Assembly (NCBI GenBank): GCA_002316595.1
Contig: DCDV01000024.1
Coordinates: forward strand, 1 to 22,370
Reading direction: 5' to 3'
From: Mageeibacillus sp. UBA1046
GTDB taxonomy: Bacteria > Bacillota > Clostridia > Saccharofermentanales > DTU023
DNA length: 22,370 nucleotides
The notes under the pieces are model-generated. The model worked only from the letters and a program-made list of their open reading frames with translations, searched no databases and had not been told where the DNA came from. Made by a program: the position numbers and the translations under genes. This document shows positions 14,871-22,005 of this stretch, one piece after another. Position 1 is the stretch's first letter, and each line of letters starts with the position of its first letter.

Positions 14871-15619
14871 TCAGTTACCTCTTTGTTTAATAGATGCTGC
14901 AGCACCAGGCTGGCCAGTGCCAGTCCGAAGGCAGGCGGCACCAGAGAACAGGAAGCGGGAGGTGCCGATTTGTCTGCTGAGTCAGCCTTGCCTGTGCCGA
15001 AAGTCACCCCGGGCAGCTCATCGGAGAATACAACCGGTAAATTAACGATACCCTGCGCCTTTAATTCTCTGCGCATAATCCTCGCCAGCGGATCTGTATG
15101 AGTTTTAGACAAGTCCTGACAGCGTACTTTCGTGGGATCAATCTTAAAACCTGCTCCCATGGAAGAGAAGACCGGCGTACCGCGTTTTGTCGCCTTCGCA
15201 ATCAAAGCAACTTTAGTTTTGACGCTGTCTATGGCATCAATAATCACATCCGTATCAGTCTGCAAGGACAGTACCTTGTCAATCTCATTGTCTGCAACGA
15301 AGGCGGAATACAGTGAGATCTGAGCGTCCGGATTAATATCCAGAATACGTTCCCTGGCCAGTTCAGTTTTCAGTTCGCCTATGGTTGAGCGCAGAGCATA
15401 GAGCTGGCGGTTAAGATTGCTGGGATTGATTGTGTCGCCGTCAACGAGCAGAAAGCTGCCCACGCCCAGACGTGCAAGAGCTTCGGCCGCAAAAGATCCG
15501 ACTCCGCCCAGTCCGAAGATGGCTACTTTTGCAGTGGACAGCCGCCGAGCGCAGTCCTCACCCAATAATGGCAGCGAGCGGGTGAAGAGCGGATCTGAAT
15601 TCAAATCATGCATCATCAT
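14867..15619 (-). CDS. tcdA: tRNA threonylcarbamoyladenosine dehydratase
   Basis: TcdA is an E1-like (ThiF/MoeB-fold) ATP-using enzyme that cyclises t6A at tRNA position 37 to ct6A. The protein has 250 residues. It shows the ATP-binding loop G36-L-G-G-V-G-S, acidic D60-G-D with T-I-N-P-S-N-L-N-R71-Q, V-I-I-D-A-I-D-S-V-K-T-K, and the TcdA/YgdL-specific S-S-M-G-A-G-x-K-I-D-P-T, K-T-x-x-D-P-L-A-R-I-M-R-R-E-L-K and V-V-F-S-D-E-L-P. No ThiS/MoaD-like partner is nearby, which also favours TcdA. The start is taken as the first of three consecutive ATGs (15619, 15616, 15613); GGAGAA lies 12 bases upstream, a rather long spacing. The frame remains open for 76 more codons inside the FAD gene, but those residues look like shadow sequence. 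The FAD-gene stop is four bases before the start. Confidence 0.9.
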   Translation of the reverse strand: MMMHDLNSDPLFTRSLPLLGEDCARRLSTAKVAIFGLGGVGSFAAEALARLGVGSFLLVDGDTINPSNLNRQLYALRSTIGELKTELARERILDINPDAQISLYSAFVADNEIDKVLSLQTDTDVIIDAIDSVKTKVALIAKATKRGTPVFSSMGAGFKIDPTKVRCQDLSKTHTDPLARIMRRELKAQGIVNLPVVFSDELPGVTFGTGKADSADKSAPPASCSLVPPAFGLALASLVLQHLLNKEVTE

Positions 15620-15623
15620 TAAA

Positions 15624-17042
15624 TTAATTGATTCTCCGGAGGATGCTGCGTGCGGCGTGAACGCCGGATGCTCCTGCCTGTGACAGACCTCTGGTGATGC
15701 CGGCACCGTCTCCGATAGCGAAAAAGTTTGGAAGCTCTGTCTCCAGCTCAGAGTTGAGATGCACCCTGCCACTGTAAAACTTGACCTCAACACCATAAAG
15801 CAGTGTGTCAACATTGGCTGTTCCGGGAGCCAGCTTGTCCAGCGCATAAATCATCTCGATAATGTTGTCGAGATGGCGCTTGGGCAGTACCAGGCTCAGA
15901 TCACCCGGAATCGCATCCAAGGTCGGCTGCACAAAGCATTTGCTCATGCGGTGTACTGTCGTGCGTCTGCCATAAGTCAGATCGCCAAAGCGCTGCAGCA
16001 GCACGCCGCCGCCCAGCATATTGGACAAGGCCGCAATATGTTTGCCATAGCGGTTGGGCTCGGTGAAAGGTTCAGTGAAACGATTGGACACCAGAAGGGC
16101 GAAATTCGTATTATTGCTTCTCAAAGCCGGATCTTCATAGCTGTGACCATTGACAGTAATTATTCCATCGGTATTCTCCACGACAACCCTGCCATAAGGA
16201 TTCATGCAGAAGGTTCTGACGATATCGTGATATTGCTTAGTCTCATACATCAGTTTAGCCTCATACATGGCATCGGTGATGTCCTTGAATACGAGCGCCG
16301 GCAGCTCGACTCTCACGCCGAGATCTACCTGATTGTGAGTCATTGACAGCTTAAGATCCCTGGCCTGATGAGAAAACCATTCAGAGCCGGAACGCCCGGG
16401 GGCCACAACCAGATATTTACCCTGAAAGTCACCTTCAGTTGTCTCCAGAACATAACCTCCCCGCCCGTCTGCTTCAGAGCTGGCGGAAGATCCTCTTCCC
16501 TGCGGAACAATTTTCTCAACCGTAGTGCGGCAGTAGATGTCCACTCTCTCCTTCAGCCAGTCAAACTGACGTATGAGGATCTCACGGTTTCTTTCAGTAC
16601 CGATATGCTTGCACTTGGCGTCCAGCAAATGGATATCACAGCCGAGAGCCTTCCGCCGTACTTGCTCCGCGGCCTGCGTCTCTGTCGAATAGAATTTATC
16701 GGTGGCGCCGAATTCCTGATTGACTCTATCTACTTCGAAAATCAGGTCCATGACCTTTTTGGCAGGCAGATAATCAGTCAGCCAGCCGCCGAACTCAGTC
16801 GTGAAGTTAAACTTTCCGTCGGAGAAAGCTCCCGCGCCGCCAAAGCCGCGAATAATATCGCAGCTATTGCATTTAATGCAGTTGGAAACATCGCCGCCGA
16901 CGATCGGGCAATCCCTTTTGACAATAGACTCACCCTGCTCAATCAGTGCGATTTTCAAATCCGGTTTGGCGCTGATCAGTTCATAGGAAGTAAATATTCC
17001 CGCCACACCGGCGCCAATAATTAAGACGTCATATTTTTTCAT
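15624..17042 (-). CDS. COG2509-type FAD-dependent dehydrogenase, function unknown
   Basis: This is a 472-residue flavoprotein of the family usually annotated as uncharacterised FAD-dependent dehydrogenase. The N-terminal FAD site is V-L-I-I-G10-A-G-V-A-G15, and the C-terminal FAD site is F-F-A-I-G-D-G-A-G-I-T-R-G-L-S-Q-A-G-A-S-G. A Cys-rich stretch, C45-P-I-V-G-G-D-V-S-N-C55-I-K-C58-N-S-C61, is followed by R-G-F-G-G-A-G-A-F-S-D-G-K-F. The ATG at 17042 is chosen because the FAD motif starts at residue 5. The frame extends 24 codons upstream to a TTG that overlaps a non-coding tandem repeat and lacks a binding site. The site used, AGAAAGAAAATT, is weak. First gene of a tight operon with tcdA and the HAD gene, which may hint at a link to RNA or nucleotide metabolism but could be incidental. 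Substrate and partner are unknown. Confidence 0.85.
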   Translation of the reverse strand: MKKYDVLIIGAGVAGIFTSYELISAKPDLKIALIEQGESIVKRDCPIVGGDVSNCIKCNSCDIIRGFGGAGAFSDGKFNFTTEFGGWLTDYLPAKKVMDLIFEVDRVNQEFGATDKFYSTETQAAEQVRRKALGCDIHLLDAKCKHIGTERNREILIRQFDWLKERVDIYCRTTVEKIVPQGRGSSASSEADGRGGYVLETTEGDFQGKYLVVAPGRSGSEWFSHQARDLKLSMTHNQVDLGVRVELPALVFKDITDAMYEAKLMYETKQYHDIVRTFCMNPYGRVVVENTDGIITVNGHSYEDPALRSNNTNFALLVSNRFTEPFTEPNRYGKHIAALSNMLGGGVLLQRFGDLTYGRRTTVHRMSKCFVQPTLDAIPGDLSLVLPKRHLDNIIEMIYALDKLAPGTANVDTLLYGVEVKFYSGRVHLNSELETELPNFFAIGDGAGITRGLSQAGASGVHAARSILRRIN

Positions 17043-17060
17043 AATTTTCTTTCTATCTAC

Positions 17061-17078
17061 TCCGGGTCTCTGCCCGGA
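17061..17078 (-). other. Small hairpin in the leader of the FAD gene
   Basis: TCCGGG and CCCGGA form a 6-bp stem with a six-base loop, 19 bases before the start codon of the FAD gene. There is no U-tract. It might affect translation or mRNA stability; it may also be incidental. Confidence 0.25.
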
Positions 17079-17137
17079 AGAAGTTTTAGTTTCTTTGGTC
17101 TTTAGCCGGAACAAGTCTTAGTTTCTTTAGCATTAAC
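17074..17137. repeat. Two tandem copies of a 32-bp repeat in the FAD-gene leader
   Basis: Copies at 17074-17105 and 17106-17137 share CCGGAA-x-AAGT-x-TTAGTTTCTTT with few differences over the first 24 bases; the last third is more diverged. They lie in the 351-base gap between the FAD gene and the YhaM-like gene. The rest of that gap holds the minus-strand promoter candidate and one small inverted repeat, and shows no coding signal. Confidence 0.7.
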
Positions 17138-17200
17138 AAGGTGGCCTGTGTCCTTGTCTGCCGATTTATGAGTGGAGTTTAGTCCGGTCCCGCCTCTATA

Positions 17201-17230
17201 ATCTTAGCAGAGTTGTTTTGCGTAAGGCAA
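17201..17230 (-). promoter_or_regulatory. Possible promoter for the FAD-tcdA-HAD operon
   Basis: On the minus strand, TTGCCT (17230-17225) and TAAGAT (17206-17201) are 18 bases apart. Transcription would start near 17194 and give a leader of about 150 bases that contains the 32-bp tandem repeat and the hairpin. Confidence 0.4.
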
Positions 17231-17279
17231 TGATGAAGACTTAAGTCAGGCGACAATTATATATGCTGTTATCGTGCTA

Positions 17280-17295
17280 TTATCTGATAAGATAA
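17280..17295. other. 16-bp inverted repeat upstream of the YhaM-like gene
   Basis: TTATCT (17280-17285), GATA, AGATAA (17290-17295). It overlaps a -10-like TATTAT at 17278-17283. It may be a regulator site, but AT-rich inverted repeats of this size also arise by chance. Confidence 0.3.
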
Positions 17296-17393
17296 AGAAG
17301 TGACGAAGGCGCTCAAAAATATCCGCTGCAATCTGAGATAGGATTTCAGGGGGTTAGACGATATGTCAGGGCAGCCGGAACCGGGAGGAAAGC

Positions 17394-18332
17394 ATGTCTA
17401 TCATCGATCTTAAATCCGCACTGGAGCTAAACAAAATCTCACAGGGCGCAGTCTTCATTAATGATTTGCCCATCGTGCGCTCCGGCAAGAAAAGTGATTT
17501 CATGATCGGGACTTTCTTCTGCAGAGATCAAGAAGCTGAGTTTAGGATCTGGGAACCTGCAATTTTTCAAACTGTACTAGATAATGGTCCCGGTATCTAT
17601 GATGCGGAAGTAATCGGTAACAGCTACAATGATAAAGAATATCTTACTGTTCGTTCCATTGCACCGACTCTTAACCCGGAACTGGAAAAAAGCAGCTTTT
17701 TAAAATCCATTCCGCCGATAATGCTGGAAGCAAATCTGCGGCGCGTTCAGGAACGTTTGACCTCTCTTGGTGTAAGTGATAAATGCTGGAAACTGATAGA
17801 TCAAGTTGTAAATGATCCCTGCCTGGAAGGACGATTCCAAGTTGAAGGTGCTGCGATCAGATATCACGACAATGTAATCGGCGGACTAAAGCACCACACT
17901 ACCAAGATGTTAAATATTCTGGCAGCGGTACTCGAAAACAGTCCGCAGCTAAAGGTCAGTGCGGATTTACTCTGCTTCGCCATATCTGTCCATGACATCG
18001 GCAAAGTCTTTGAATACGATAATCTGGAGGTAGCGGACTACTGGTATTCTTCACATCGCGTCAGAGGAGTTGAATATCTTTGCCGTTTTAAAGACCGTAT
18101 TGTTAACGATTACAGCGAGGAATTCTATCGCCAGACACAGGCGGTGATTGCAGGCCACCATGGTGAATACGGCGACAGGCCAACGACAGTAGCAGCGGCT
18201 ATTATCCATTACATAGATACGCTCGAAAGCCAGACTACGAGGCTGATCCAGGAGCTGGAAGCTTGTCATGACGGACGAATTTATGATCGTGACTGGGGTT
18301 TTCTGGAAGGCTTGAGACTAGGCGAGAAATAA
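17394..18332 (+). CDS. yhaM: YhaM-like 3'-5' exoribonuclease (OB-fold plus HD domain)
   Basis: YhaM/CBF1-type enzymes trim RNA or single-stranded DNA from the 3' end in the cytoplasm. The protein is 312 residues, the usual length for YhaM. The N-terminal ~95 residues form an OB-fold-like nucleic-acid-binding part (GTFFCRDQEAEFRIW ... GIYDAEVIGNSYNDKEYLTV). The HD domain has G-G-L-K-H167-H-T-T-K, I-S-V-H200-D201-I-G-K-V, G-H255-H-G-E-Y-G and H-Y-I-D275-T-L-E-S, which supply the usual metal ligands. The start ATG has GGAGG six bases upstream. It stands alone between the divergent FAD operon and the convergent pnt operon, with its own terminator. No truncation or missing ligand is seen; the nuclease call is by family. 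Confidence 0.9.
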   Translation: MSIIDLKSALELNKISQGAVFINDLPIVRSGKKSDFMIGTFFCRDQEAEFRIWEPAIFQTVLDNGPGIYDAEVIGNSYNDKEYLTVRSIAPTLNPELEKSSFLKSIPPIMLEANLRRVQERLTSLGVSDKCWKLIDQVVNDPCLEGRFQVEGAAIRYHDNVIGGLKHHTTKMLNILAAVLENSPQLKVSADLLCFAISVHDIGKVFEYDNLEVADYWYSSHRVRGVEYLCRFKDRIVNDYSEEFYRQTQAVIAGHHGEYGDRPTTVAAAIIHYIDTLESQTTRLIQELEACHDGRIYDRDWGFLEGLRLGEK

Positions 18333-18372
18333 TTCGCTCTGTTTTCGTAATTTAGCTTGTAAATACAAAAAA

Positions 18373-18422
18373 CTCGCTGCGTCTCATGGCATTGCACTTG
18401 TCGCAGCGAGATTAATTTTTTT
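18373..18422. terminator. Bidirectional terminator between the YhaM-like gene and pntB
   Basis: A perfect 9-bp stem, CTCGCTGCG (18373-18381) with CGCAGCGAG (18402-18410), encloses a 20-base loop. A run of seven T follows downstream on the plus strand (18416-18422), and six A upstream (18367-18372) give a T-run on the minus strand. It serves both convergent genes. Confidence 0.88.
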
Positions 18423-18499
18423 CCGAATATTGTGAATCAATAATTACTCTAGAATTACTCTAAGTTATCAGTTGCTGTTATCCGGGTTTCACGGTTTTA

Positions 18500-19990
18500 T
18501 TATGACAAATCTGAGCGGATCTTTTCCAAAGACTCTTTAGCATCGCCAAAGAGCAGAGCGACTTTGCTCTTCTTTGCCTTGTAGAGAGGATTATCTACTC
18601 CGGCATAACCCGGCTTATCATCGAAGTTCATGATAATTATATGTTTGGCGTCTTCCACTTTCAAAATCGGCATGCCATATATTGGAGTATCGACTGCGGT
18701 GTTGGCCGCAGGATTGACTACGTCATTAGCCCCTATAATAATAGCAACGTCTGTTTGTACGAAATCGTCATTGACTTCTTCCATTTCGCGCAGCTTGTCA
18801 TAGGGAATATCTACTTCTGCCAGCAGCACATTCATATGCCCCGGCATACGCCCGGCTACCGGATGAATTGCAAAGTCGATTTCTATGTCTTTCGCCTCCA
18901 GCATGTCAGCAAGCTGCTTCACCTGCTCCTGAGCCTGGGATAAGGCCATACCGTATCCCGGCACAATAATAACCCGCTTAGCTTCTCTAAGCCAGTCAAG
19001 ATAATTGTCGGACCTCTCTTCGTCAGCTTCTTCTTCAGCGGGCGTGGCTGCGTCTTCATCGCCTGACACAGTAGCCGCCTTTGTGGCGGCAGGAGTTGAA
19101 GTCTTTCCTAAGAGTATGTCAACAAGTTTCCGGTTCATCGCCCGGCACATGATTTGAGTCAATAACAGCCCGGATGCTCCTACAACGCCGCCAACTGCGA
19201 CTAATAAAGGGTCAGAAATTGCAAGACCTGCTATGCTTCCGGCAACACCGGATAATGAATTTAGCAGCGAGATAGCAATCGGCATATCAGCGCCGCCGAT
19301 TCTGATTGCGAAGAAAATTCCGAAGATACCGGAGATAACAGCGCAGACAAGGATCAATACTATTTTGGCTATTCCTGATGAGTAAGCAGGAAGTAAGAAT
19401 AAAAAGACCGTAACCAGCCCCAGGACAGCGGATAAAACCGTCCAAAATTGATGATTCTTGAGAATCACCGGTTTCTGTGTGAAGATCTGCTGCAGTTTGC
19501 CTGCGGCAATAACTGATCCTGTAAAAGTCAAGGAACCGACGAATATCGCCAGGCCGGCTGTAACCAGTGAGAAGGGATCATTGTTGCCCGGATTTATCAA
19601 AGTCAGAGCTCCGGCAATCATAGAGGCCGCACCGCCGAATCCGTTTAAAAGACCTACCATTTGCGGCATCTGCAGCATAGTTACTTTGCGCGAAAGGACG
19701 AGACCCAGCAGAGTGCCTATGAGCATCGCGATCCAGAGATCAACAACGCTGAAAATATCGAAAGCCCACAAGGTCAGGCCAATCGCCAGTGCCATGGAAA
19801 GTGAGCCCAGCAGATTGCCTTTGACAGCCAGTCTGACTTTGCTCATCATCGATATTCCAAGCAAAACCAGTATTACCAGGATCCCGGACATGATGAGATA
19901 AGGGATTTGCTTGGACGGATCCATGTTGGGAATGATATCAGTTGCCCGATTTTGTCCGGTCAGGGTAACATTAATGATGGCAGGCAGCAT
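18500..19990 (-). CDS. pntB: NAD(P) transhydrogenase, beta subunit
   Basis: PntB (496 residues) supplies membrane helices and the NADP(H)-binding domain III of the proton-pumping transhydrogenase, which links NADH + NADP+ to NAD+ + NADPH through proton flow. Residues 30-280 hold the membrane helices, including GGADMPIAISLLNSLSGVAGS. A Thr/Ala/Glu-rich linker (about 295-330) leads to domain III: VIIVPGYG345MA, HPVAGRMPGH (376-385) with MNVLLAE, and GANDVVNP (420-427). Then come N455-F-D457-D-K-P-G-Y-A-G-V-D-N-P-L-Y and LLFGDAKES. The loop just before GYAG is unusual: E. coli has K-R-S-M-N-T there, and the Lys-Arg pair contacts the NADP 2'-phosphate. Translation is coupled to pntAB: the stop and start overlap as TAATG, and a strong GGAGGT lies eight bases upstream. 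Confidence 0.95.
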   Translation of the reverse strand: MLPAIINVTLTGQNRATDIIPNMDPSKQIPYLIMSGILVILVLLGISMMSKVRLAVKGNLLGSLSMALAIGLTLWAFDIFSVVDLWIAMLIGTLLGLVLSRKVTMLQMPQMVGLLNGFGGAASMIAGALTLINPGNNDPFSLVTAGLAIFVGSLTFTGSVIAAGKLQQIFTQKPVILKNHQFWTVLSAVLGLVTVFLFLLPAYSSGIAKIVLILVCAVISGIFGIFFAIRIGGADMPIAISLLNSLSGVAGSIAGLAISDPLLVAVGGVVGASGLLLTQIMCRAMNRKLVDILLGKTSTPAATKAATVSGDEDAATPAEEEADEERSDNYLDWLREAKRVIIVPGYGMALSQAQEQVKQLADMLEAKDIEIDFAIHPVAGRMPGHMNVLLAEVDIPYDKLREMEEVNDDFVQTDVAIIIGANDVVNPAANTAVDTPIYGMPILKVEDAKHIIIMNFDDKPGYAGVDNPLYKAKKSKVALLFGDAKESLEKIRSDLS

Positions 19991-20313
19991 TATTTTTTAC
20001 CTCCATCATGTTCTTCACCGTGGAACATCCTCAACATGCGGTCAGTCACGCCAAAGCCTCCTGCCACATTTATCATCGCCAGAATTATCGCAATATATCC
20101 GAAAATTCTTGCCGGCCAGTTAACGCCAGGCTCACCAAGTGTGCCGGTGGCGGCAGTGGCGGCCAGACAGCCCAAGATCGTAACTCCGGAGAAGGCATTC
20201 ATCCCGGACATCAGGGGAGTGTGAAGGAGACTGGGAACACGATCGATAATTTTATAGCCCACAAAGGCTGAAACAACAAAGGTTACGACTAAAACAATTT
20301 GAATAGTAGACAA
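19990..20313 (-). CDS. pntAB: NAD(P) transhydrogenase, alpha-2 subunit (membrane part)
   Basis: This 107-residue membrane subunit is the separate C-terminal piece of PntA, as in three-subunit enzymes such as that of Rhodospirillum rubrum. It has three membrane segments and the signature P-S-L-L-H-T-P-L-M-S-G-M-N-A-F-S-G-V, which is conserved in the family and lies in the proton-translocating domain. The start codon is TTG at 20313; no other in-frame start precedes the conserved part, and GAGGTG lies four to five bases upstream. Domain II of PntA and PntB together form the proton path. It lies 62 bases after pntAA with a strong hairpin in the gap, and overlaps pntB by one base. Confidence 0.93.
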   Translation of the reverse strand: MSTIQIVLVVTFVVSAFVGYKIIDRVPSLLHTPLMSGMNAFSGVTILGCLAATAATGTLGEPGVNWPARIFGYIAIILAMINVAGGFGVTDRMLRMFHGEEHDGGKK

Positions 20314-20335
20314 TTTTCACCTCAAAATATATATA

Positions 20336-20363
20336 AAGCCACATGCTGCAAGGCATGTGGCTT
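20336..20363 (-). terminator. Intercistronic hairpin between pntAA and pntAB
   Basis: A perfect 11-bp stem, AAGCCACATGC (20336-20346) with GCATGTGGCTT (20353-20363), has a six-base loop. On the minus strand it is followed by TTTATATATATTTTG, an imperfect U-tract, just before the pntAB ribosome binding site. It can act as a partial terminator or as an mRNA 3'-end stabiliser, which would make pntAA more abundant than pntAB-pntB. Confidence 0.7.
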
Positions 20364-20375
20364 AATTCTGGGAAT

Positions 20376-21533
20376 TCATATACCCATAGCCTCTATAGTT
20401 CCTGAATGGACAATTTTACCATTATGGGTTGTCAGAGCCGACTTGACAATTTCATCTTCATAATCCAGCACTACTTCTCCGTCTTTGCACAGATAATGCA
20501 GGAGATTATTGATATTACGGGAGAACATCCAGGTTGCACTCTGCGGCAGAAGCCCGGGAATATTCTTAATGCCGATACAAGTAACGTGATGTTTAACCTC
20601 TGTCTTGCCGGGCGGGGTGATCTCACAGTTGCCGCCCTGGTCGATAGAAATATCTACAATTACGGAGCCCGGTTTCATTGTTTTGACCATTTCCTCGGTG
20701 ATCAGGATGGGGGCGACTTTACCGGGGATCAGAGCTGAGAGGAAAATAATATCCATCTTCTCGAGATGGGGGGCTAAGGCTTCACGCTCAATTTCAAGAT
20801 ACTCCTCGGAGAGCTGCAGAGCATAACCTCCTTCGCCGACTGCCGCCTCATCAGGGACACACGTATCAATTACTTTCGCCCCCAGTGACATGGCTTGTTC
20901 CGCTGCCGCCGGTCTGATATCCGCAGCGAAAGTCTGTGCACCTAGACGTTTGGCGGTTGCCAATGCCTGCAGTCCTCCCACACCGGCACCGATAATCAAG
21001 GCGTTGATGGGCTTGATCATGCCCACAGCGGTTGATATATTAGGAACAAATTTGGGCAGCTTATTTGCTGCCATCAAGATACCCTTGTAACCGGCGCAAG
21101 TAGACATAGACGTAAGCGCATCCATGGATTGTGCTCTGGAGATACGGGGGATGCCGTCCAGAGTCAGAGATGTAACACCGTTAGCAGCCAGTCTCTTTAC
21201 CATTTCATGGTTGACCGGAGAAGCGGGATGAATAAATGTGATCAGTAATTGACCTTCATGCATCAAATCCGCTTCATTTTTGCAGTAATTAGTATTGTAC
21301 TGCGGTTCTTTGACCTTAAGAATCACTTGAGAGCGATCAAAAACTTCCCTGGCAGTAGCCACGATCTCAGCTCCTGCTTGCGCATACTCGTGATCATGGT
21401 AGAACGAACCAATACCGGCTCCCTTCTCTACCAAGACAGATAATCCGTCTTCGATCATCTTAGTGACTGTTTCCGGCGTGGCAGACACGCGGTTTTCCTC
21501 AGGCATAATTTCTTTAGGGATACCGACAATCAT
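20376..21533 (-). CDS. pntAA: NAD(P) transhydrogenase, alpha-1 subunit (NAD(H)-binding domain I)
   Basis: PntAA (385 residues) is the soluble NAD(H)-binding domain I of transhydrogenase. It begins MIVGIPKEIMPEENRVSATPE, as PNT and alanine dehydrogenase family proteins do. The Arg-Gln-Asp loop that grips NAD(H) is present: R130-I-S-R-A-Q135-S-M-D138-A-L-T141, matching R127/Q132/D135 of R. rubrum, with Ser138 changed to Thr. The Rossmann motif is I-I-G-A-G-V-G-G (182-187 core) and ends in A-A-D205-I-R-P, consistent with NAD rather than NADP. The adjacent pntAB and pntB rule out alanine dehydrogenase. The ATG at 21533 has GGAGG five bases upstream; the frame extends four codons further with no site. 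It is the first gene of the pnt operon. Confidence 0.94.
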   Translation of the reverse strand: MIVGIPKEIMPEENRVSATPETVTKMIEDGLSVLVEKGAGIGSFYHDHEYAQAGAEIVATAREVFDRSQVILKVKEPQYNTNYCKNEADLMHEGQLLITFIHPASPVNHEMVKRLAANGVTSLTLDGIPRISRAQSMDALTSMSTCAGYKGILMAANKLPKFVPNISTAVGMIKPINALIIGAGVGGLQALATAKRLGAQTFAADIRPAAAEQAMSLGAKVIDTCVPDEAAVGEGGYALQLSEEYLEIEREALAPHLEKMDIIFLSALIPGKVAPILITEEMVKTMKPGSVIVDISIDQGGNCEITPPGKTEVKHHVTCIGIKNIPGLLPQSATWMFSRNINNLLHYLCKDGEVVLDYEDEIVKSALTTHNGKIVHSGTIEAMGI

Positions 21534-21567
21534 ATTAACCTCCAAATATAAGAGAGATATGTATCAT

Positions 21568-21596
21568 ATCGTAACATTACCAAACAGAACAGACAA
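21568..21596 (-). promoter_or_regulatory. Possible promoter for the pnt operon
   Basis: On the minus strand, TTGTCT (21596-21591) and TACGAT (21573-21568) are 17 bases apart, 35 bases ahead of the pntAA start. Each box matches consensus at four of six positions. An overlapping TATGAT lies just downstream. Confidence 0.4.
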
Positions 21597-21913
21597 TATA
21601 TTAATCGGCGAATCTAGTCATAGCAAGCTTTGCCATCTCAACGGAGAAGATATAATCAATGAATAAAAGAATCACTGATATTTAAGCGTGATGAAGGTAG
21701 AATATCCGTGCTGTAAAATGTCAGCAAAACAAATAATAATATATTTATAAATAGGAGAAATATATTTGCATTGAGTTAATTTGGAGTTAGGTTCTATTTT
21801 GATTACGAATAGAAATAATAATTCAAGGAAAGACAATCTTTCGTTCCCGGTTTCGTGAAAAAACAAGAATAAAGTAAGTTTGTTTAGCGAGAGCAAAAGC
21901 AAATAAGCGTATC

Positions 21914-21926
21914 CCTGCAGTGCAGG
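21914..21926. repeat. 13-bp palindrome at the edge of the tandem repeats
   Basis: CCTGCA, G, TGCAGG. It overlaps the first eight bases of the first 29-bp repeat. The centre is too tight for an RNA hairpin loop, so a protein-binding site is more likely than an RNA structure, if it has a function. Confidence 0.4.
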
Positions 21927-22005
21927 ATAATAATTATGTCAGATAACAGTGCAAGAGAATAATTATGTCAGATATCGGTTGAGGAGAATAATTGTGTCAG
22001 ATATC
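21919..22005 (+). repeat. Three tandem 29-bp repeats, each with a start codon
   Basis: Copies are at 21919-21947, 21948-21976 and 21977-22005. The common core is AATAATTATGTCAGATA (GTG for ATG in copy 3). Copies 1 and 2 differ at three positions, copies 2 and 3 at five. Each carries a purine-rich stretch (AGGATAA, AAGAGAA, GAGGAGAA), then ATG or GTG, then TCA GAT. Because 29 is not a multiple of three, the three starts are in three different frames. They give frames of 8, 5 and 41 codons. Confidence 0.85.

Noticed and set aside
15620..15847. N-terminal extension of TcdA by 76 residues
   Set aside because: The extra codons lie inside the FAD gene in another frame and resemble shadow sequence (Trp, Cys, Ser, His-rich). 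TcdA homologues begin near the chosen ATG.
15759..17024. Long plus-strand frames opposite the FAD gene (195 and 218 codons)
   Set aside because: They are antisense to a clear flavoprotein with intact motifs. They have no ribosome sites and no family resemblance.
20376..21533. Alanine dehydrogenase instead of PntAA
   Set aside because: The folds are related, but the directly linked pntAB and pntB and the R-I-S-R-A-Q-S-M-D loop identify transhydrogenase domain I.
21672..21902. 76-codon minus-strand reading frame
   Set aside because: It lies in an AT-rich stretch, with composition-driven Leu, Phe and Ile content, no convincing ribosome site and no recognisable motif.
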